In this document: piece by piece, positions 1 to 8,724 of the stretch
Position numbering within the stretch: the first letter of the stretch is position 1
How the letters are laid out: the number at the start of each line of letters is the position of its first letter
From: PNAI01 sp964575715
Lineage (GTDB): Bacteria > Pseudomonadota > Alphaproteobacteria > Rhizobiales > Xanthobacteraceae
NCBI GenBank assembly: GCA_964575715.1
Contig: CAZNSG010000154.1
Location: 1-38,552, forward strand
DNA: 38,552 nt
Direction: 5' to 3'
Made by a program: the position numbers and the translations under genes
The notes under the pieces: model-generated
The model's input: the letters and a program-made list of their open reading frames with translations, nothing else
Database searches by the model: none
What the model was told of the DNA's origin: nothing

Positions 1-2
1 AA

Positions 3-2012
3 GCGTTCAAGAATTACGTCACGCTCAAGAACCTGACATTTATCTTCGCGCTCATACAGACCGTCTGGCTGATTTGGTTTTTTTATACCGGCTTCGGCGG
101 TTCGCAGGAACTGGTGTCGCGCGTGTTGGCGATCGCGCTGATCTTGCAAATTCTGTTCATGTACCAGGAGCGCTATTTCTATAAATGGCTGCCGCCGGTC
201 GTCAACCACATCATCGTTGCCTGCTATGTCGGCATTTGCGTTTATTCCTTCGTTTATTTCCATTATGAATTCGAACGCATCGCGATCTATGCGCAAGGCT
301 CCTTCACGCGGCAAGATTACATTGTCGGGCTGTTGATTTTCCTTGTGGTGATGGAGCTGTCCCGGCTCGCGCATGCCGTGCTGTTCTGGACCAACGTCAT
401 TCTCGTCGTTTACACGCTCTGGGGATTTCTAAGCCCGATCGACTTCTTCTGGCATCCCGGAACGAGCTTCTACCGCGTCGTTACCTCAAGCACGGTCGAG
501 TTCTCGACCGGCATCTACGGCCTCTATGGCCAGCTCGCGCTCACGCTGATCGCGGCCTTCCTGTTGCTGGCAGGCGTTGCGAACGGCTTTGAGGCGCAGC
601 GCGCGATGATCAACGTCGTGCGGCTCATTGCTGGCCGATCGCGGCAGTTGATCCCGCAAACCGCAGTAATTGGATCGAGCGCGATCGGAATGATCAGCGG
701 CAGCGGTTCGGCCAATGCCGCGGTGGTCGGCACCATCACCATTCCGCTGATGATTCGCTATGGCGTTCCGGGCACCTTTGCCGCCGCGGTCGAGACCGCG
801 GCCTCGATGGGCGGCCTGATCATGCCGCCGATGATGGGGGTAGGCGCCTTCCTCATGTCGGAGTTCCTGGGCGTGCCCTATTGGGATGTCGTGGTGCGCG
901 GATTTGCGCTCGCCTTCGTCTATTATGTCTCTATCGGCGTTGCGGTCTATCTGCTGTGCGTGCGCTTGTTGCCGCGCGATGCCATCGATAAGCCGCAGGT
1001 TCCGCTCTACGACAAGATCAAGACCACCATCTTTTTCTCCTCCGTGCTCTACCTGATCTACCTGATGGGCATCGTCGGCAAGGGTGAATTGCTGGCCGCG
1101 CTCTATACCGCGACCTTCATGTTTGTCCTGCTGCTCGCGGTCTTCCTTTATTTCAAGCATGTGTTGAAGGATCCCGCGCTCGTAAGCGAGACGCTGTTCG
1201 GCAACATCAGACGCGCGATCGAAACCCATGCCGAGATGACGTCCTATCTGACGCTGCTGCTCGCCACGCTCGGCATCATGATCGGCCTGTTCACCGTCAC
1301 AGGCTTCATCATCCGGATGGGCGCGATCCTGATCGACCTGGGCGCCTGGAACATCATCGCCATGATCGGCATGGCCTGGATCTTTGGCTGGCTTGCCGGT
1401 GCTGGCTTGCCGCCGACCGCGACCTACATTATCGGTGCGGTCGTGATCGTGCGGCCGATGGTGGAACTCGGAATCAATCCCTGGGTCGCGCACTTCTTCG
1501 TGTTCCTGCTGTCGGTTTGGGGCGAGCTGTCGCCGCCGACCTCGCTCACGGCGGCGGTGTCCGCGCGCATCGCCAACGCATCGTTCCTCAAGACCATGTA
1601 CGAGGCGCTCAAAATCTGCGCGCCGATCACGCTCATGACCTTCGCGATTTTCACTCGTTACAACATGGTGGTGAATCCGGGCTGGCTGCAGATCGCCGAC
1701 ACCATGCTGGTGCTTGTCAGCACCTTGGGCATCACATTCTCGATGTTCGGGCGCTGCCATCGCAATCCGACTTTCGACATTGTGCTGCGCTGCCTGCTGG
1801 CGGCGGTTGCATTCGTGGTGATGTTCCATCCCGACATGAACATGTCGGCGGCGGTCGCCGTGGTCGTGGCGGTGGCTGTCTGCGTCGGAATCTGGCGGCA
1901 CAATCAGATCGCTCCGCCCAAGACGTTCGCGGCCCAGATCGACGACACTGCCGACGTGCCGTCCGGCGACCTCGCTCCGGTTCTGGCGGAGGCCAGGCGC
2001 GACATCGGATAG
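3..2012 (+). CDS. TRAP transporter fused permease subunit (5' end outside window)
   Basis: The frame is open from the first bases, so the start lies upstream; about 669 residues are visible. The protein is almost wholly hydrophobic, with many membrane segments and a short polar tail of about 40 residues. A Gly/Ser/Ala-rich loop (GSGSANAAVVGTITIP) lies near residue 235, PPMMGVGAFLMSEFLG near 277 and WGELSPPTSLTAAVSA near 507; these are typical of the DctM-like half of fused DctQ-DctM permeases. Such permeases sit in the inner membrane and import organic acids or related solutes with Na+ or H+, using a separate periplasmic binding protein, usually of the TAXI type and probably encoded upstream. 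A GTG at 114 could be called as a start, but it would cut into a hydrophobic segment that clearly continues upstream. The substrate is unknown. The amidase 17 bases downstream suggests co-transcription. Confidence 0.88.
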   Translation, partial: AFKNYVTLKNLTFIFALIQTVWLIWFFYTGFGGSQELVSRVLAIALILQILFMYQERYFYKWLPPVVNHIIVACYVGICVYSFVYFHYEFERIAIYAQGSFTRQDYIVGLLIFLVVMELSRLAHAVLFWTNVILVVYTLWGFLSPIDFFWHPGTSFYRVVTSSTVEFSTGIYGLYGQLALTLIAAFLLLAGVANGFEAQRAMINVVRLIAGRSRQLIPQTAVIGSSAIGMISGSGSANAAVVGTITIPLMIRYGVPGTFAAAVETAASMGGLIMPPMMGVGAFLMSEFLGVPYWDVVVRGFALAFVYYVSIGVAVYLLCVRLLPRDAIDKPQVPLYDKIKTTIFFSSVLYLIYLMGIVGKGELLAALYTATFMFVLLLAVFLYFKHVLKDPALVSETLFGNIRRAIETHAEMTSYLTLLLATLGIMIGLFTVTGFIIRMGAILIDLGAWNIIAMIGMAWIFGWLAGAGLPPTATYIIGAVVIVRPMVELGINPWVAHFFVFLLSVWGELSPPTSLTAAVSARIANASFLKTMYEALKICAPITLMTFAIFTRYNMVVNPGWLQIADTMLVLVSTLGITFSMFGRCHRNPTFDIVLRCLLAAVAFVVMFHPDMNMSAAVAVVVAVAVCVGIWRHNQIAPPKTFAAQIDDTADVPSGDLAPVLAEARRDIG

Positions 2013-2029
2013 GCCGCGCATCGCGGAAT

Positions 2030-3343
2030 ATGGCACACCCATCACCGCAAGTCGAAAGATGCCGCGATCGACTTGAACTCGCGCTCGCCCGCATCGCCGA
2101 TCCGAAGGGCGAGGGGCAGCGCGCCTGCCTCACCGTTTATGCCGGGGCCGCGCGAACTGCGGCAGATGCCGCCGATGGGCGGGCGCGCGCCGGGATGTCG
2201 CTCGGGCCGCTCGATGGCGCGATTGTCAGCATCAAGGATCTGTTCGATGTCGCCGGCGAAGTGACGCGGGCAGGTTCCAAGGTGTTGCTGGCAGAGGGCA
2301 AGGTTGCGACGGCCGATGCACCGGCGGTGGCGCGCCTGCGCACGGCCGGCGGCGTGATCGTGGCCAAGACCAATATGACCGAATTCGCGTTTTCCGGCGT
2401 TGGGCTCAACCCACATTTCGGTACACCAGGAAATCCCACGGATCGCAGCCGAATCCCGGGCGGCTCGACGTCCGGCGGGGCGGTGGCGGTGGCCGACGGC
2501 ATGTGCGAGATCGCGATCGGTTCGGATACCGGCGGCTCGACCCGCATTCCGGCGGCGCTCTGCGGCATTGTCGGGTGGAAGCCGAGCAAGCAGCGGGTGC
2601 CGACCGCAGGCGCGTTTCCGCTCTCGAGCACGCTCGATTCCATCGGGTCGATGGCGCGCACGGTTGCGGACTGCGCGCGCGCCGACGCGGTGATGGCGGG
2701 CGAAGCTTGGCAGGAATTGGAACCGGCCGCGCTGCACGGACTGCGAATTGGCGTTCCACTTGGAATGCCGTTCAACGATCTTGACGAAGCGGTTAAGGCC
2801 GGAATCGCAGAGGCGATAAGAAAAATCGAGATGGCCGGCGCGCGGCGCTCCGACGAAGCAATGCCGCTGCTCGACGACATGATGGAAATCAACGCGAAGG
2901 GGGGATTTTCACCGGCGGAGGCTTACGCCATTCACCACGAGCGGTTGATAGCGCGGGGGCAGGGCATCGATCCGAATGTGCGCATGCGCATCGAGCGTGG
3001 CAGTAGAATTTCGGCCGCCGATTATACCGAGATGATTGCGGCGCGTCAGCGGCTGGTGCGGGCCATGGATGCGCGGCTGTCCGATCTCGATGCGCTCGTG
3101 TTGCCGACTACGGCGATCCGGGCGCCGAAAATGTCGGAGGTGGCTACTTCTGAAACCTTTTTCGCGAAAAACATGCTGCTGTTGCGCAATCCCGCGATTG
3201 TTAATTTCTTCGATCTGTGTTCGATCTCGCTGCCGATACCCGTTACGGGTTACCCCATCGGTCTGATGCTGGTGGCGCGCAACGGCCACGACCGGCGGCT
3301 TTTCAACATCGCGGCGGCGGTCGAGCGGTTGTTCGCGGGGTAA
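2030..3343 (+). CDS. Amidase signature family hydrolase
   Basis: The protein has 437 residues from the ATG 17 bases after the TRAP permease stop; the frame is open further upstream, but only inside the permease gene. The amidase signature core is complete: Lys69 in SIKDLFDV, the cis-Ser of GGSTSGG (about Ser146) and the nucleophilic Ser of GSDTGGSTR (about Ser170) form the Ser-cisSer-Lys triad known for the family, which hydrolyses C-N amide bonds. No signal peptide is visible, so it is probably cytoplasmic. The length is a little short for the family (450-500). Its position behind a transporter suggests it deamidates the imported compound, but the substrate cannot be told. GatA is unlikely: gatB and gatC are absent and the context is catabolic. 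Confidence 0.85.
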   Translation: MAHPSPQVERCRDRLELALARIADPKGEGQRACLTVYAGAARTAADAADGRARAGMSLGPLDGAIVSIKDLFDVAGEVTRAGSKVLLAEGKVATADAPAVARLRTAGGVIVAKTNMTEFAFSGVGLNPHFGTPGNPTDRSRIPGGSTSGGAVAVADGMCEIAIGSDTGGSTRIPAALCGIVGWKPSKQRVPTAGAFPLSSTLDSIGSMARTVADCARADAVMAGEAWQELEPAALHGLRIGVPLGMPFNDLDEAVKAGIAEAIRKIEMAGARRSDEAMPLLDDMMEINAKGGFSPAEAYAIHHERLIARGQGIDPNVRMRIERGSRISAADYTEMIAARQRLVRAMDARLSDLDALVLPTTAIRAPKMSEVATSETFFAKNMLLLRNPAIVNFFDLCSISLPIPVTGYPIGLMLVARNGHDRRLFNIAAAVERLFAG

Positions 3344-3443
3344 GTGTTCACGTGACTCAGCGCGGCATTTGTTCTTATAAGAGGGCGTGCGTGCTCCAGC
3401 CCTGGAGCGTTTGTCGTCGGTATTATTTGGAGGATTTTCGGCA

Positions 3444-4049
3444 ATGAAGCTCTATTTTTCTCCCGGCTCCTGCTCGCTCTCGCCGCATATCGTGTTGCGT
3501 GAGGCTGGGTACGAGTTCGACCTCGAACAGGTCAATAATCAGGAAAAGAAGACCAAGTCGGGGACTGACTACTGGTCGGTCAACGGCAAGGGCCAGGTTC
3601 CGGTGCTTGAGCTCGACGACGGCGAGCGCATCACCGAAGGCGCCGTAATCGTGCAATACCTCGCCGATCAGAAGCCCGCCGCCGGGCTTGCGCCTCCCAC
3701 CGGGACCATGGAGCGGGTGCGCGTGCAGGAGTGGCTCAATTTCGTCGGCTCCGAGCTGCATAAGGTTTATGCGCCGATCTTTCGGCCAACCACGCCCGAT
3801 GCATATAAAGTTTTGTCGAAGGAGAACTTGAGCAAGCGCATGGAGTGGCTCAACAAGCAGCTTGCCGGAAAACAATATCTGACCGGCGACAAATTCACGG
3901 TCGCCGACGCCTATCTGTTCACCGTATTGCGCTGGTCGCCGCGCATTCAATTCGATGTGGGCCAATGGCCGAACGTGAAGGCGTTTGTCGATCGCGTCGC
4001 CGCCCGGCCGAAGGTGCAGGAGGCGATGAAGGCGGAAGGTCTGATATAG
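3444..4049 (+). CDS. gstA: Glutathione S-transferase, beta-class-like
   Basis: The protein has 201 residues, normal for a bacterial cytosolic GST. The N-terminal thioredoxin-like domain begins MKLYFSPGSCSLSPH; Cys10 is the residue that marks beta-class enzymes. The glutathione-binding turn is GQVPVLELDDG followed by ITEGAVIVQYLAD (about residues 50-75). The C-terminal helical domain carries the usual GDKFTVADAYLF (about 150-161). The family conjugates glutathione or reduces disulphides. The ATG at 3444 was chosen because GGAGG at 3429-3433 sits 10 bases upstream; the frame is open further up but has no such site. It is 100 bases from the amidase, so it may have its own promoter. Downstream lies a palindromic element at the junction with the convergent hydrolase gene. 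Confidence 0.9.
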   Translation: MKLYFSPGSCSLSPHIVLREAGYEFDLEQVNNQEKKTKSGTDYWSVNGKGQVPVLELDDGERITEGAVIVQYLADQKPAAGLAPPTGTMERVRVQEWLNFVGSELHKVYAPIFRPTTPDAYKVLSKENLSKRMEWLNKQLAGKQYLTGDKFTVADAYLFTVLRWSPRIQFDVGQWPNVKAFVDRVAARPKVQEAMKAEGLI

Positions 4050-4065
4050 TAGATCAAACGCTCGC

Positions 4066-4163
4066 CCTCATCCTTCGAGACACCACGCCTTCGCCCTTCG
4101 GGCGGAGTTTACCATCGGGCCGGCCTTCGGCCGGACCCGTTGGGCGGACTCCTCAGCATGAGG
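4066..4163. repeat. REP-like palindromic element with two TTC-loop hairpins
   Basis: CCTCAT at 4066-4071 is mirrored by ATGAGG at 4158-4163, with imperfect pairing continuing inwards. Inside are two clean hairpins: 4092-4104 (CGCCC-TTC-GGGCG) and 4116-4139 (CGGG plus CCGGCC, loop TTC, one bulged A). It lies exactly between the convergent gst and FAH-family genes, where it could end transcription from both sides, though no U-run follows. Elements with CCTCAT...ATGAGG ends are, as I recall, frequent in Bradyrhizobium-type genomes. Confidence 0.7.
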
Positions 4164-4186
4164 CCGATCGAATTGGCGCTAACGTG

Positions 4187-4891
4187 TCACTTCGCCTGCG
4201 GGCCGATGGTGACTGTGAGTTTGCCGACGCCTTCGATCTCGCATTCCAGCTTGTCGCCGGCGACGGTCGCGGCTACACCTGACGGCGTGCCGGTCATGAT
4301 GATGTCGCCGGGCGCGAGCGCCACCATCTCGGACAGCTTTGCGATAATCTCCGGCACGTTCCAGATCAATTGCGCAAGATCGCCGTCCTGGCGCAGCTTG
4401 CCGTTGCACTTAAGCATGATGCGGCCCTTTTTCGGATGGCCGATCTTGCTCGCCGGCTGCAGCGGCCCGCAAGGTGCGGAGGCGTCGAACGCCTTGCCGA
4501 TTTCCCACGGCCGCTTGATGTCGCGCGAAGCGATCTGCAGATCCCGCCGGGTGAGATCGATTCCCACACCATAGCCGTAGACCAGATCGAGCGCCTGCTC
4601 GGGCTTGATGCTGCGCCCGCCGCTTTTGAGCGCCACAACCAGCTCGACCTCGTGGTGCATGTCCTTGGTGAGCGAAGGATAAGGCGCCGTTCCGCCGTCC
4701 GGCACGATGGCGTCGGCTGGCTTGGCGAAGAAGAACGGCGGTTCGCGCTCGTCTTGCCCCATCTCCTTGATGTGCTCGAGATAATTGCGGCCCACGCACC
4801 AGATGCGGCGGACTGGGAAGAGATCGGCGGAGCCTGCGATAGCGAGAGCCGGCTGGGGTGGCGGAGAAATGGCGAAGCGTTTTTCAGACAT
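4187..4891 (-). CDS. Fumarylacetoacetate hydrolase-family protein (fumarylpyruvate hydrolase-like)
   Basis: The protein has 234 residues, a single FAH domain. RIWCVGRNYLEHIKEMG (about residues 29-45) matches the start of short FAH-family hydrolases such as NagK. DMHHEVELVVAL (about 77-88) carries the conserved acidic metal ligands, followed by GYGVGIDLTRRDLQ and, near the C-terminus, LAPGDIIMTGTPSGV. The family uses Mg2+ or Mn2+ to cleave C-C bonds in beta-diketo acids or decarboxylate oxaloacetate. Fumarylpyruvate hydrolase of the gentisate pathway is the nearest guess, but no gentisate dioxygenase is in the window and the nearby GST is not zeta class, so substrate stays open. It has its own upstream region of 147 bases and is convergent with gst. 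Confidence 0.82.
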   Translation of the reverse strand: MSEKRFAISPPPQPALAIAGSADLFPVRRIWCVGRNYLEHIKEMGQDEREPPFFFAKPADAIVPDGGTAPYPSLTKDMHHEVELVVALKSGGRSIKPEQALDLVYGYGVGIDLTRRDLQIASRDIKRPWEIGKAFDASAPCGPLQPASKIGHPKKGRIMLKCNGKLRQDGDLAQLIWNVPEIIAKLSEMVALAPGDIIMTGTPSGVAATVAGDKLECEIEGVGKLTVTIGPQAK

Positions 4892-4976
4892 GTTTAAGCC
4901 GCGTGGGTTTGAGTGGGGATTGATCGGCGGCCCCGGTTTATAGGGGATTACGGCGAGGCCATTGGGTGCGTTTAGT

Positions 4977-5004
4977 CGAATAACACAGGGACGAACAACG
5001 TCAA
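4977..5004 (-). promoter_or_regulatory. Possible sigma70-type promoter for the FAH-family gene
   Basis: On the minus strand TTGACG (5004-4999) is followed after 16 bases by TATTCG (4982-4977), about 85 bases before the start codon at 4891. The -35 is close to consensus and the -10 is weak. Assigned by eye only. Confidence 0.25.
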
Positions 5005-5038
5005 GCGTTCGCGAGGCACAAAATTCGGATGTCTCGAC

Positions 5039-6850
5039 TCATTTCGACGGCGCAAGTGCCACTTCGGAGCCGCTCGGTTCCTGCTGCATGAATTGCAGCC
5101 GATAGAAGGCGGCATAACGGCCAGCTTTGCGCAGGAGTTCCTCGTGCCGTCCAGCCTCCGTAATGGCGCCGTTCTCGATCACAAGAATACGGTCTGCATG
5201 CGTGATGGTGTGAAGCCGGTGCGCGATGACGAGCGTTGTGCGCCCCTGACAAAGGTGAGCGATCGCATCCTGCACGAGGCGCTCGGATTCGGAATCGAGC
5301 GAAGCGGTCGCTTCGTCGAGCAGGATGATCGGCGCGTTCTTGATGAGCGCGCGGGCGATGGCGATGCGCTGGCGCTCGCCGCCGGAGAGCTGCGTGCCGC
5401 GCTCGCCCACCGGTGCGCCGTAGCCGGCCGGGAAGCCGGTGATGAATTCGTGCGCGTGGGCGGCCTTGGCGGCGGCGACGATCTCCGCCTCGCTCGCACC
5501 GGGCTTGCCGAGTGCAATGTTTTCGCGGATCGAGCCATGAAACAGAAATACGTCCTGGCCGACATAGGCGATCTGTCCGCGCAGCGAGGCGCGCGACACG
5601 GAAGCGATGCTCTGCCCATCGATGTTGATCGAACCGCGATCGATCTCGTAAAAGCGCAGTATCAAGTTCAAGATCGTAGATTTTCCGCCGCCCGAGGGGC
5701 CGACCAGCGCGGTGACCTTGCCGGGTTCGGCGACGAAGCTCATGCCGCGAATGACCGGCTCGCCGGGCCGATAGGCAAAATGGACATCGGCAAATTCCAC
5801 GCGGGCGGTCGTGAGCTTGAGAGCCGGCAGGCCATCATCGCGGGGTTCGGTCGGCGGTGTGTCGATGATGTCGAACAGGATTTTTACGCCGACGAGGCCG
5901 GTGTTGAGATCGATGTTGAGGCGCGCAAGTTTTTTGGCCGGCGCGTAAGCAAGCATGAAGGCGGCGAGGAACGAGAAAAACTGGCCCGGCGTGGCGCCGG
6001 TTTCGAGCACGCGGATGCCGCCATAAATCATGGCGGCGCCGATGGCGAAGCCGCCGAGCGCCTCCATCAGGGGGCTTGCACGGTTGGCGACCCGCGCCCA
6101 TTTGTTCGATTCGTGTTCAAGTGCAGCGACATCTGCTTCGAGCCGCGCGCGCATGACGTCTTCGAGCGTGAACGCCTTGACGATACGGATACCCTGCACC
6201 GTCTCCTGCATGGTTTCGAGAATGCGCGTACCACCATGGAACTGGTTCTTGGCGATGCTGTAAATGCGGCGGATCATCTTGCGCAACACGATGAACGCCG
6301 GCGGCACGACCACGAAGGTGATGAACGACATCACGGGGTCTTGGTAGATCATGACCGCAAGGAGGCCGATCAAGGTGAACAAGTCGCGGCCGAATGCCGT
6401 GAAGATCAAATTGAGTACTTGGCTCGCGGCGTTCGCGCCGGTGGTCACGCGGGCCAGAAAATCCGTGGAATGACGGTCGGCGAAGAAGGCGAGGTTTTGA
6501 CGGATCACGCGGCGAAACATCCGCCGCTGGTTGTCGGCAATGATGCGATTGCCGATTTTCGCGAGCGCCACCTGCGAAAGATAGGTGGTTATCGCCTTGA
6601 CCATAAAAATGCAGGATGTGACGATGCCGAGGAAGATGATCCCCGGAAGATTTTTATCGACATAAGCCGCGTTGATGAGGTCGCCGATCAGGTAAGCGCC
6701 GAGCGCGGTCGCGCCGCCGGCGGCCAACATCAGGGCGCCCGTCAGCACGTAGCGCTTCCATAGCGGTTTGGCTTGCTCCTTCAGGAGGCGCTTGACCATT
6801 GCTAGCGCGCCGGGGTTGGCGAGCGAGAGCTTGGATTTCGATCCTGACAT
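5039..6850 (-). CDS. msbA: ABC transporter, fused permease/ATPase, MsbA-like
   Basis: The protein has 603 residues, the normal size of a half-transporter. An N-terminal six-helix membrane domain (about residues 30-325) is followed by an ATPase domain with Walker A GPSGGGKST (about 384-392), signature LSGGERQRIAIARAL, Walker B IILLDEATASLD and the switch His in IAHRLHTI. MsbA-type homodimers flip lipid A-core across the inner membrane; related proteins export glucans or peptides. Its divergent position beside waaC and a run of LPS core genes favours lipid A-core or a glycolipid as cargo. That is context rather than a residue-level proof, and the gene could be a paralogue of the housekeeping msbA. 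The 238 bases up to waaC form a shared divergent control region. Confidence 0.78.
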   Translation of the reverse strand: MSGSKSKLSLANPGALAMVKRLLKEQAKPLWKRYVLTGALMLAAGGATALGAYLIGDLINAAYVDKNLPGIIFLGIVTSCIFMVKAITTYLSQVALAKIGNRIIADNQRRMFRRVIRQNLAFFADRHSTDFLARVTTGANAASQVLNLIFTAFGRDLFTLIGLLAVMIYQDPVMSFITFVVVPPAFIVLRKMIRRIYSIAKNQFHGGTRILETMQETVQGIRIVKAFTLEDVMRARLEADVAALEHESNKWARVANRASPLMEALGGFAIGAAMIYGGIRVLETGATPGQFFSFLAAFMLAYAPAKKLARLNIDLNTGLVGVKILFDIIDTPPTEPRDDGLPALKLTTARVEFADVHFAYRPGEPVIRGMSFVAEPGKVTALVGPSGGGKSTILNLILRFYEIDRGSINIDGQSIASVSRASLRGQIAYVGQDVFLFHGSIRENIALGKPGASEAEIVAAAKAAHAHEFITGFPAGYGAPVGERGTQLSGGERQRIAIARALIKNAPIILLDEATASLDSESERLVQDAIAHLCQGRTTLVIAHRLHTITHADRILVIENGAITEAGRHEELLRKAGRYAAFYRLQFMQQEPSGSEVALAPSK

Positions 6851-7089
6851 TCGCTTTGGCCTGGACGTTTGACTACCGCTGCAGCCGGGGGTCGTTAACG
6901 ATTGCGCTCGGCCAAAACCCCATGATTCCTTGCCCGTCGCCTGGGATTATATCAAGTCAAAATACTCGCTCGAGACCCGCCCGACCATGCAATTGAGCAG
7001 CGACTCCAGTGGTGGGAACGCCAAATGCCGCGTATATCAACGCCGGTCACCGGTATCGACGAAATTTAAGCAGCCCCAATCCCAACCCA

Positions 7090-8055
7090 ATGGCGGACAT
7101 TCTTTTCATCAAGACTTCCTCGCTCGGTGACGTGATCCATCATATGCCGGCGCTGACCGAGGCACGTATCCGGCGGCCGGATGCGCGATTTGCCTGGGTG
7201 GTGGAGGAGGCTTATGCGCCGCTGGTGCGATTACATCCCGCAGTCGAATCGGTGCTACCCATCGCCTCGCGCCGGTGGCGCGGTGCGCTGCATCAAGCCG
7301 CGACTTGGCGAGAGATGCGAAGCTTCCGGCGCGCGCTTCGCGCCAAGACATATGATAAAATAATCGACACGCAGGGTCTCATGCGCTCGGCGCTGATCGC
7401 GTATTGCGCACGCGGGCGTGCGCATGGCTACGACGCGGACAGCATCAAGGAGCGTCCGGCAGCGTGGTGCTATGACGTGCAGCATCGCGTCGCGCGCGAA
7501 CAGCACGCGATCGCGCGCAACCGATGGCTCACCGCGCTTGCGCTTGGTTATGCTCCTGCGGGAGCGCCCGATTTTGGACTTGATCGCGCGCGGCTTGCCG
7601 CGGCGCAATCTGCACCCTACGGCATTCTGCTGCATGCGACGGCGCGGCTGGAAAAGGAATGGCCGGAGGAATATTGGCGGGAGCTTGCTCAATTGCTCGG
7701 GCGCGACTTCGAACTTGTGCTGCCGTTCGGCAGCGAGATTGAACGAGCGCGCAGCGAGCGTATTGCATCCGGCATTGCGCGCGCGCGCGTCCCCGATCGT
7801 CAGCCGCTCGATGCGATGGCGCGGCTGATCGCCGGCGCTGCCTTTGTGGTTGGTGTGGATACCGGTTTGCTGCATCTGGCCGCCGCGCTCGGCGTGCCGC
7901 TGGTCGCGATATTCGTCGGCAGCGAACCGGGATTGACCGGGCCGATGGGGACGGGGTCAATTGCTGTTCTTGGAGGAAAGGCTATTCCACCTTCTGTTCC
8001 GCAAGTGGCGACGGAGGTGGAGCGAGTTTTGGTGTTGCCGCGGACAAGGCCGTGA
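7090..8055 (+). CDS. waaC: Lipopolysaccharide heptosyltransferase I
   Basis: The protein has 321 residues, glycosyltransferase family 9, GT-B fold. The N-terminus FIKTSSLGDVIHHMPAL and the WVVEEAYAPLVRLHPAVE and RRWR stretch are typical of WaaC rather than WaaF. The C-terminal half has GILLHATARLEKEWPEEYW and the donor-site stretch VGVDTGLLHLAAALGVP (about residues 256-272). WaaC transfers L-glycero-D-manno-heptose from its ADP form to Kdo of the inner core, on the cytoplasmic face of the inner membrane. The ATG at 7090 places MADILFIKTSSLGD at the family's usual N-terminus; longer in-frame starts (7009) only add unrelated residues. No clear ribosome site is seen. It is divergent from the ABC exporter and convergent with gmhA 51 bases away. 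Confidence 0.9.
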   Translation: MADILFIKTSSLGDVIHHMPALTEARIRRPDARFAWVVEEAYAPLVRLHPAVESVLPIASRRWRGALHQAATWREMRSFRRALRAKTYDKIIDTQGLMRSALIAYCARGRAHGYDADSIKERPAAWCYDVQHRVAREQHAIARNRWLTALALGYAPAGAPDFGLDRARLAAAQSAPYGILLHATARLEKEWPEEYWRELAQLLGRDFELVLPFGSEIERARSERIASGIARARVPDRQPLDAMARLIAGAAFVVGVDTGLLHLAAALGVPLVAIFVGSEPGLTGPMGTGSIAVLGGKAIPPSVPQVATEVERVLVLPRTRP

Positions 8056-8106
8056 TCATTATAAGCCGGCACCTGTCGCGACGAGCAGGCGCCCAGCGCT
8101 CAACCG

Positions 8107-8709
8107 CTAGCCCGGGCTTGGCGCGCCGTACAGCTCGCGCTCAACCAGGCCGCAGATCGCGTGCGCGGCGGTGATGTGAATTTGTTGAATCAGGGCGGTT
8201 TCATCGCAGGGCGCAACGAGCGTGAGATCGCACAGTGCGCGCATCTGCGTTCCCTTGCTGCCAGTGAAACCGACGGTGACGATGCCAAGCTCGCGCGCCG
8301 CTTTGAGCGCCGCCAGGATGTTGCGCGAGCGGCCGGAGGTGGAGATGGCGAGAAAGATATCGCCCCTGCGGCCGAGGCCGCGCAATTGGCGCTCGAAGAT
8401 CTGGTCGAAGCTATAGTCATTGCCGATCGCGGTGAGCGCGGAAGTGTCGGTGGTGAGCGCGATGGCGGCCAGCGGCGCGCGATCGATGGTGAAGCGGCCG
8501 AGCAATTCGGCGGCAATGTGCTGGGCGTCGGCCGCGCTGCCGCCGTTGCCGGCAAGCATGACTTTGCCGCCGTCGCGCAGCGCGCGCGTGATCCGATCGG
8601 CGATGGCAAGCGTCGCGGTCAGCAGTTCGCGTTCGCTGGTGGCGCGCTCGAGCGTTTCACGGGAGCGGCGAAAGAAGTCGAGTACGGTTTGTTCGCGTGG
8701 ATCGGCCAT
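8107..8709 (-). CDS. gmhA: Phosphoheptose isomerase (sedoheptulose 7-phosphate isomerase)
   Basis: The protein has 200 residues, a single SIS domain. Phosphosugar-binding stretches are GKVMLAGNGGSAADAQHIAAEL (about residues 48-69, split by the family's AGNGGSAADA core) and AISTSGRSRNILAAL (about 120-134); TDTSALTAIGNDYSF and the final HITAAHAICGLVE are also typical. It converts sedoheptulose 7-phosphate to D-glycero-D-manno-heptose 7-phosphate, the first step of ADP-heptose synthesis; the next enzyme, HldE, is encoded at 11388-12860. GGGAG sits a few bases before the ATG. The gene starts 15 bases after waaF ends on the same strand, so the two are surely co-transcribed. Confidence 0.93.
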   Translation of the reverse strand: MADPREQTVLDFFRRSRETLERATSERELLTATLAIADRITRALRDGGKVMLAGNGGSAADAQHIAAELLGRFTIDRAPLAAIALTTDTSALTAIGNDYSFDQIFERQLRGLGRRGDIFLAISTSGRSRNILAALKAARELGIVTVGFTGSKGTQMRALCDLTLVAPCDETALIQQIHITAAHAICGLVERELYGAPSPG

Positions 8710-8724
8710 GGCGGGCTCCCAACT

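Noticed and set aside
486..2045. Long open frame (519 codons) on the minus strand opposite the TRAP permease
   Set aside because: It is rich in His, Asp and Arg with no domain, as expected of the antisense of a GC-rich gene. The plus strand encodes a recognisable permease.
5093..6763. Open frame of 556 codons on the plus strand opposite the ABC transporter
   Set aside because: No motif, an Arg/Asp/Gly/His-rich composition, and it lies wholly opposite a gene with complete Walker and signature motifs.
8056..8106. Terminator between convergent waaC and gmhA
   Set aside because: Only a weak bulged stem (CCTGTCG...CGAGCAGG) is visible and there is no U-run on either strand.
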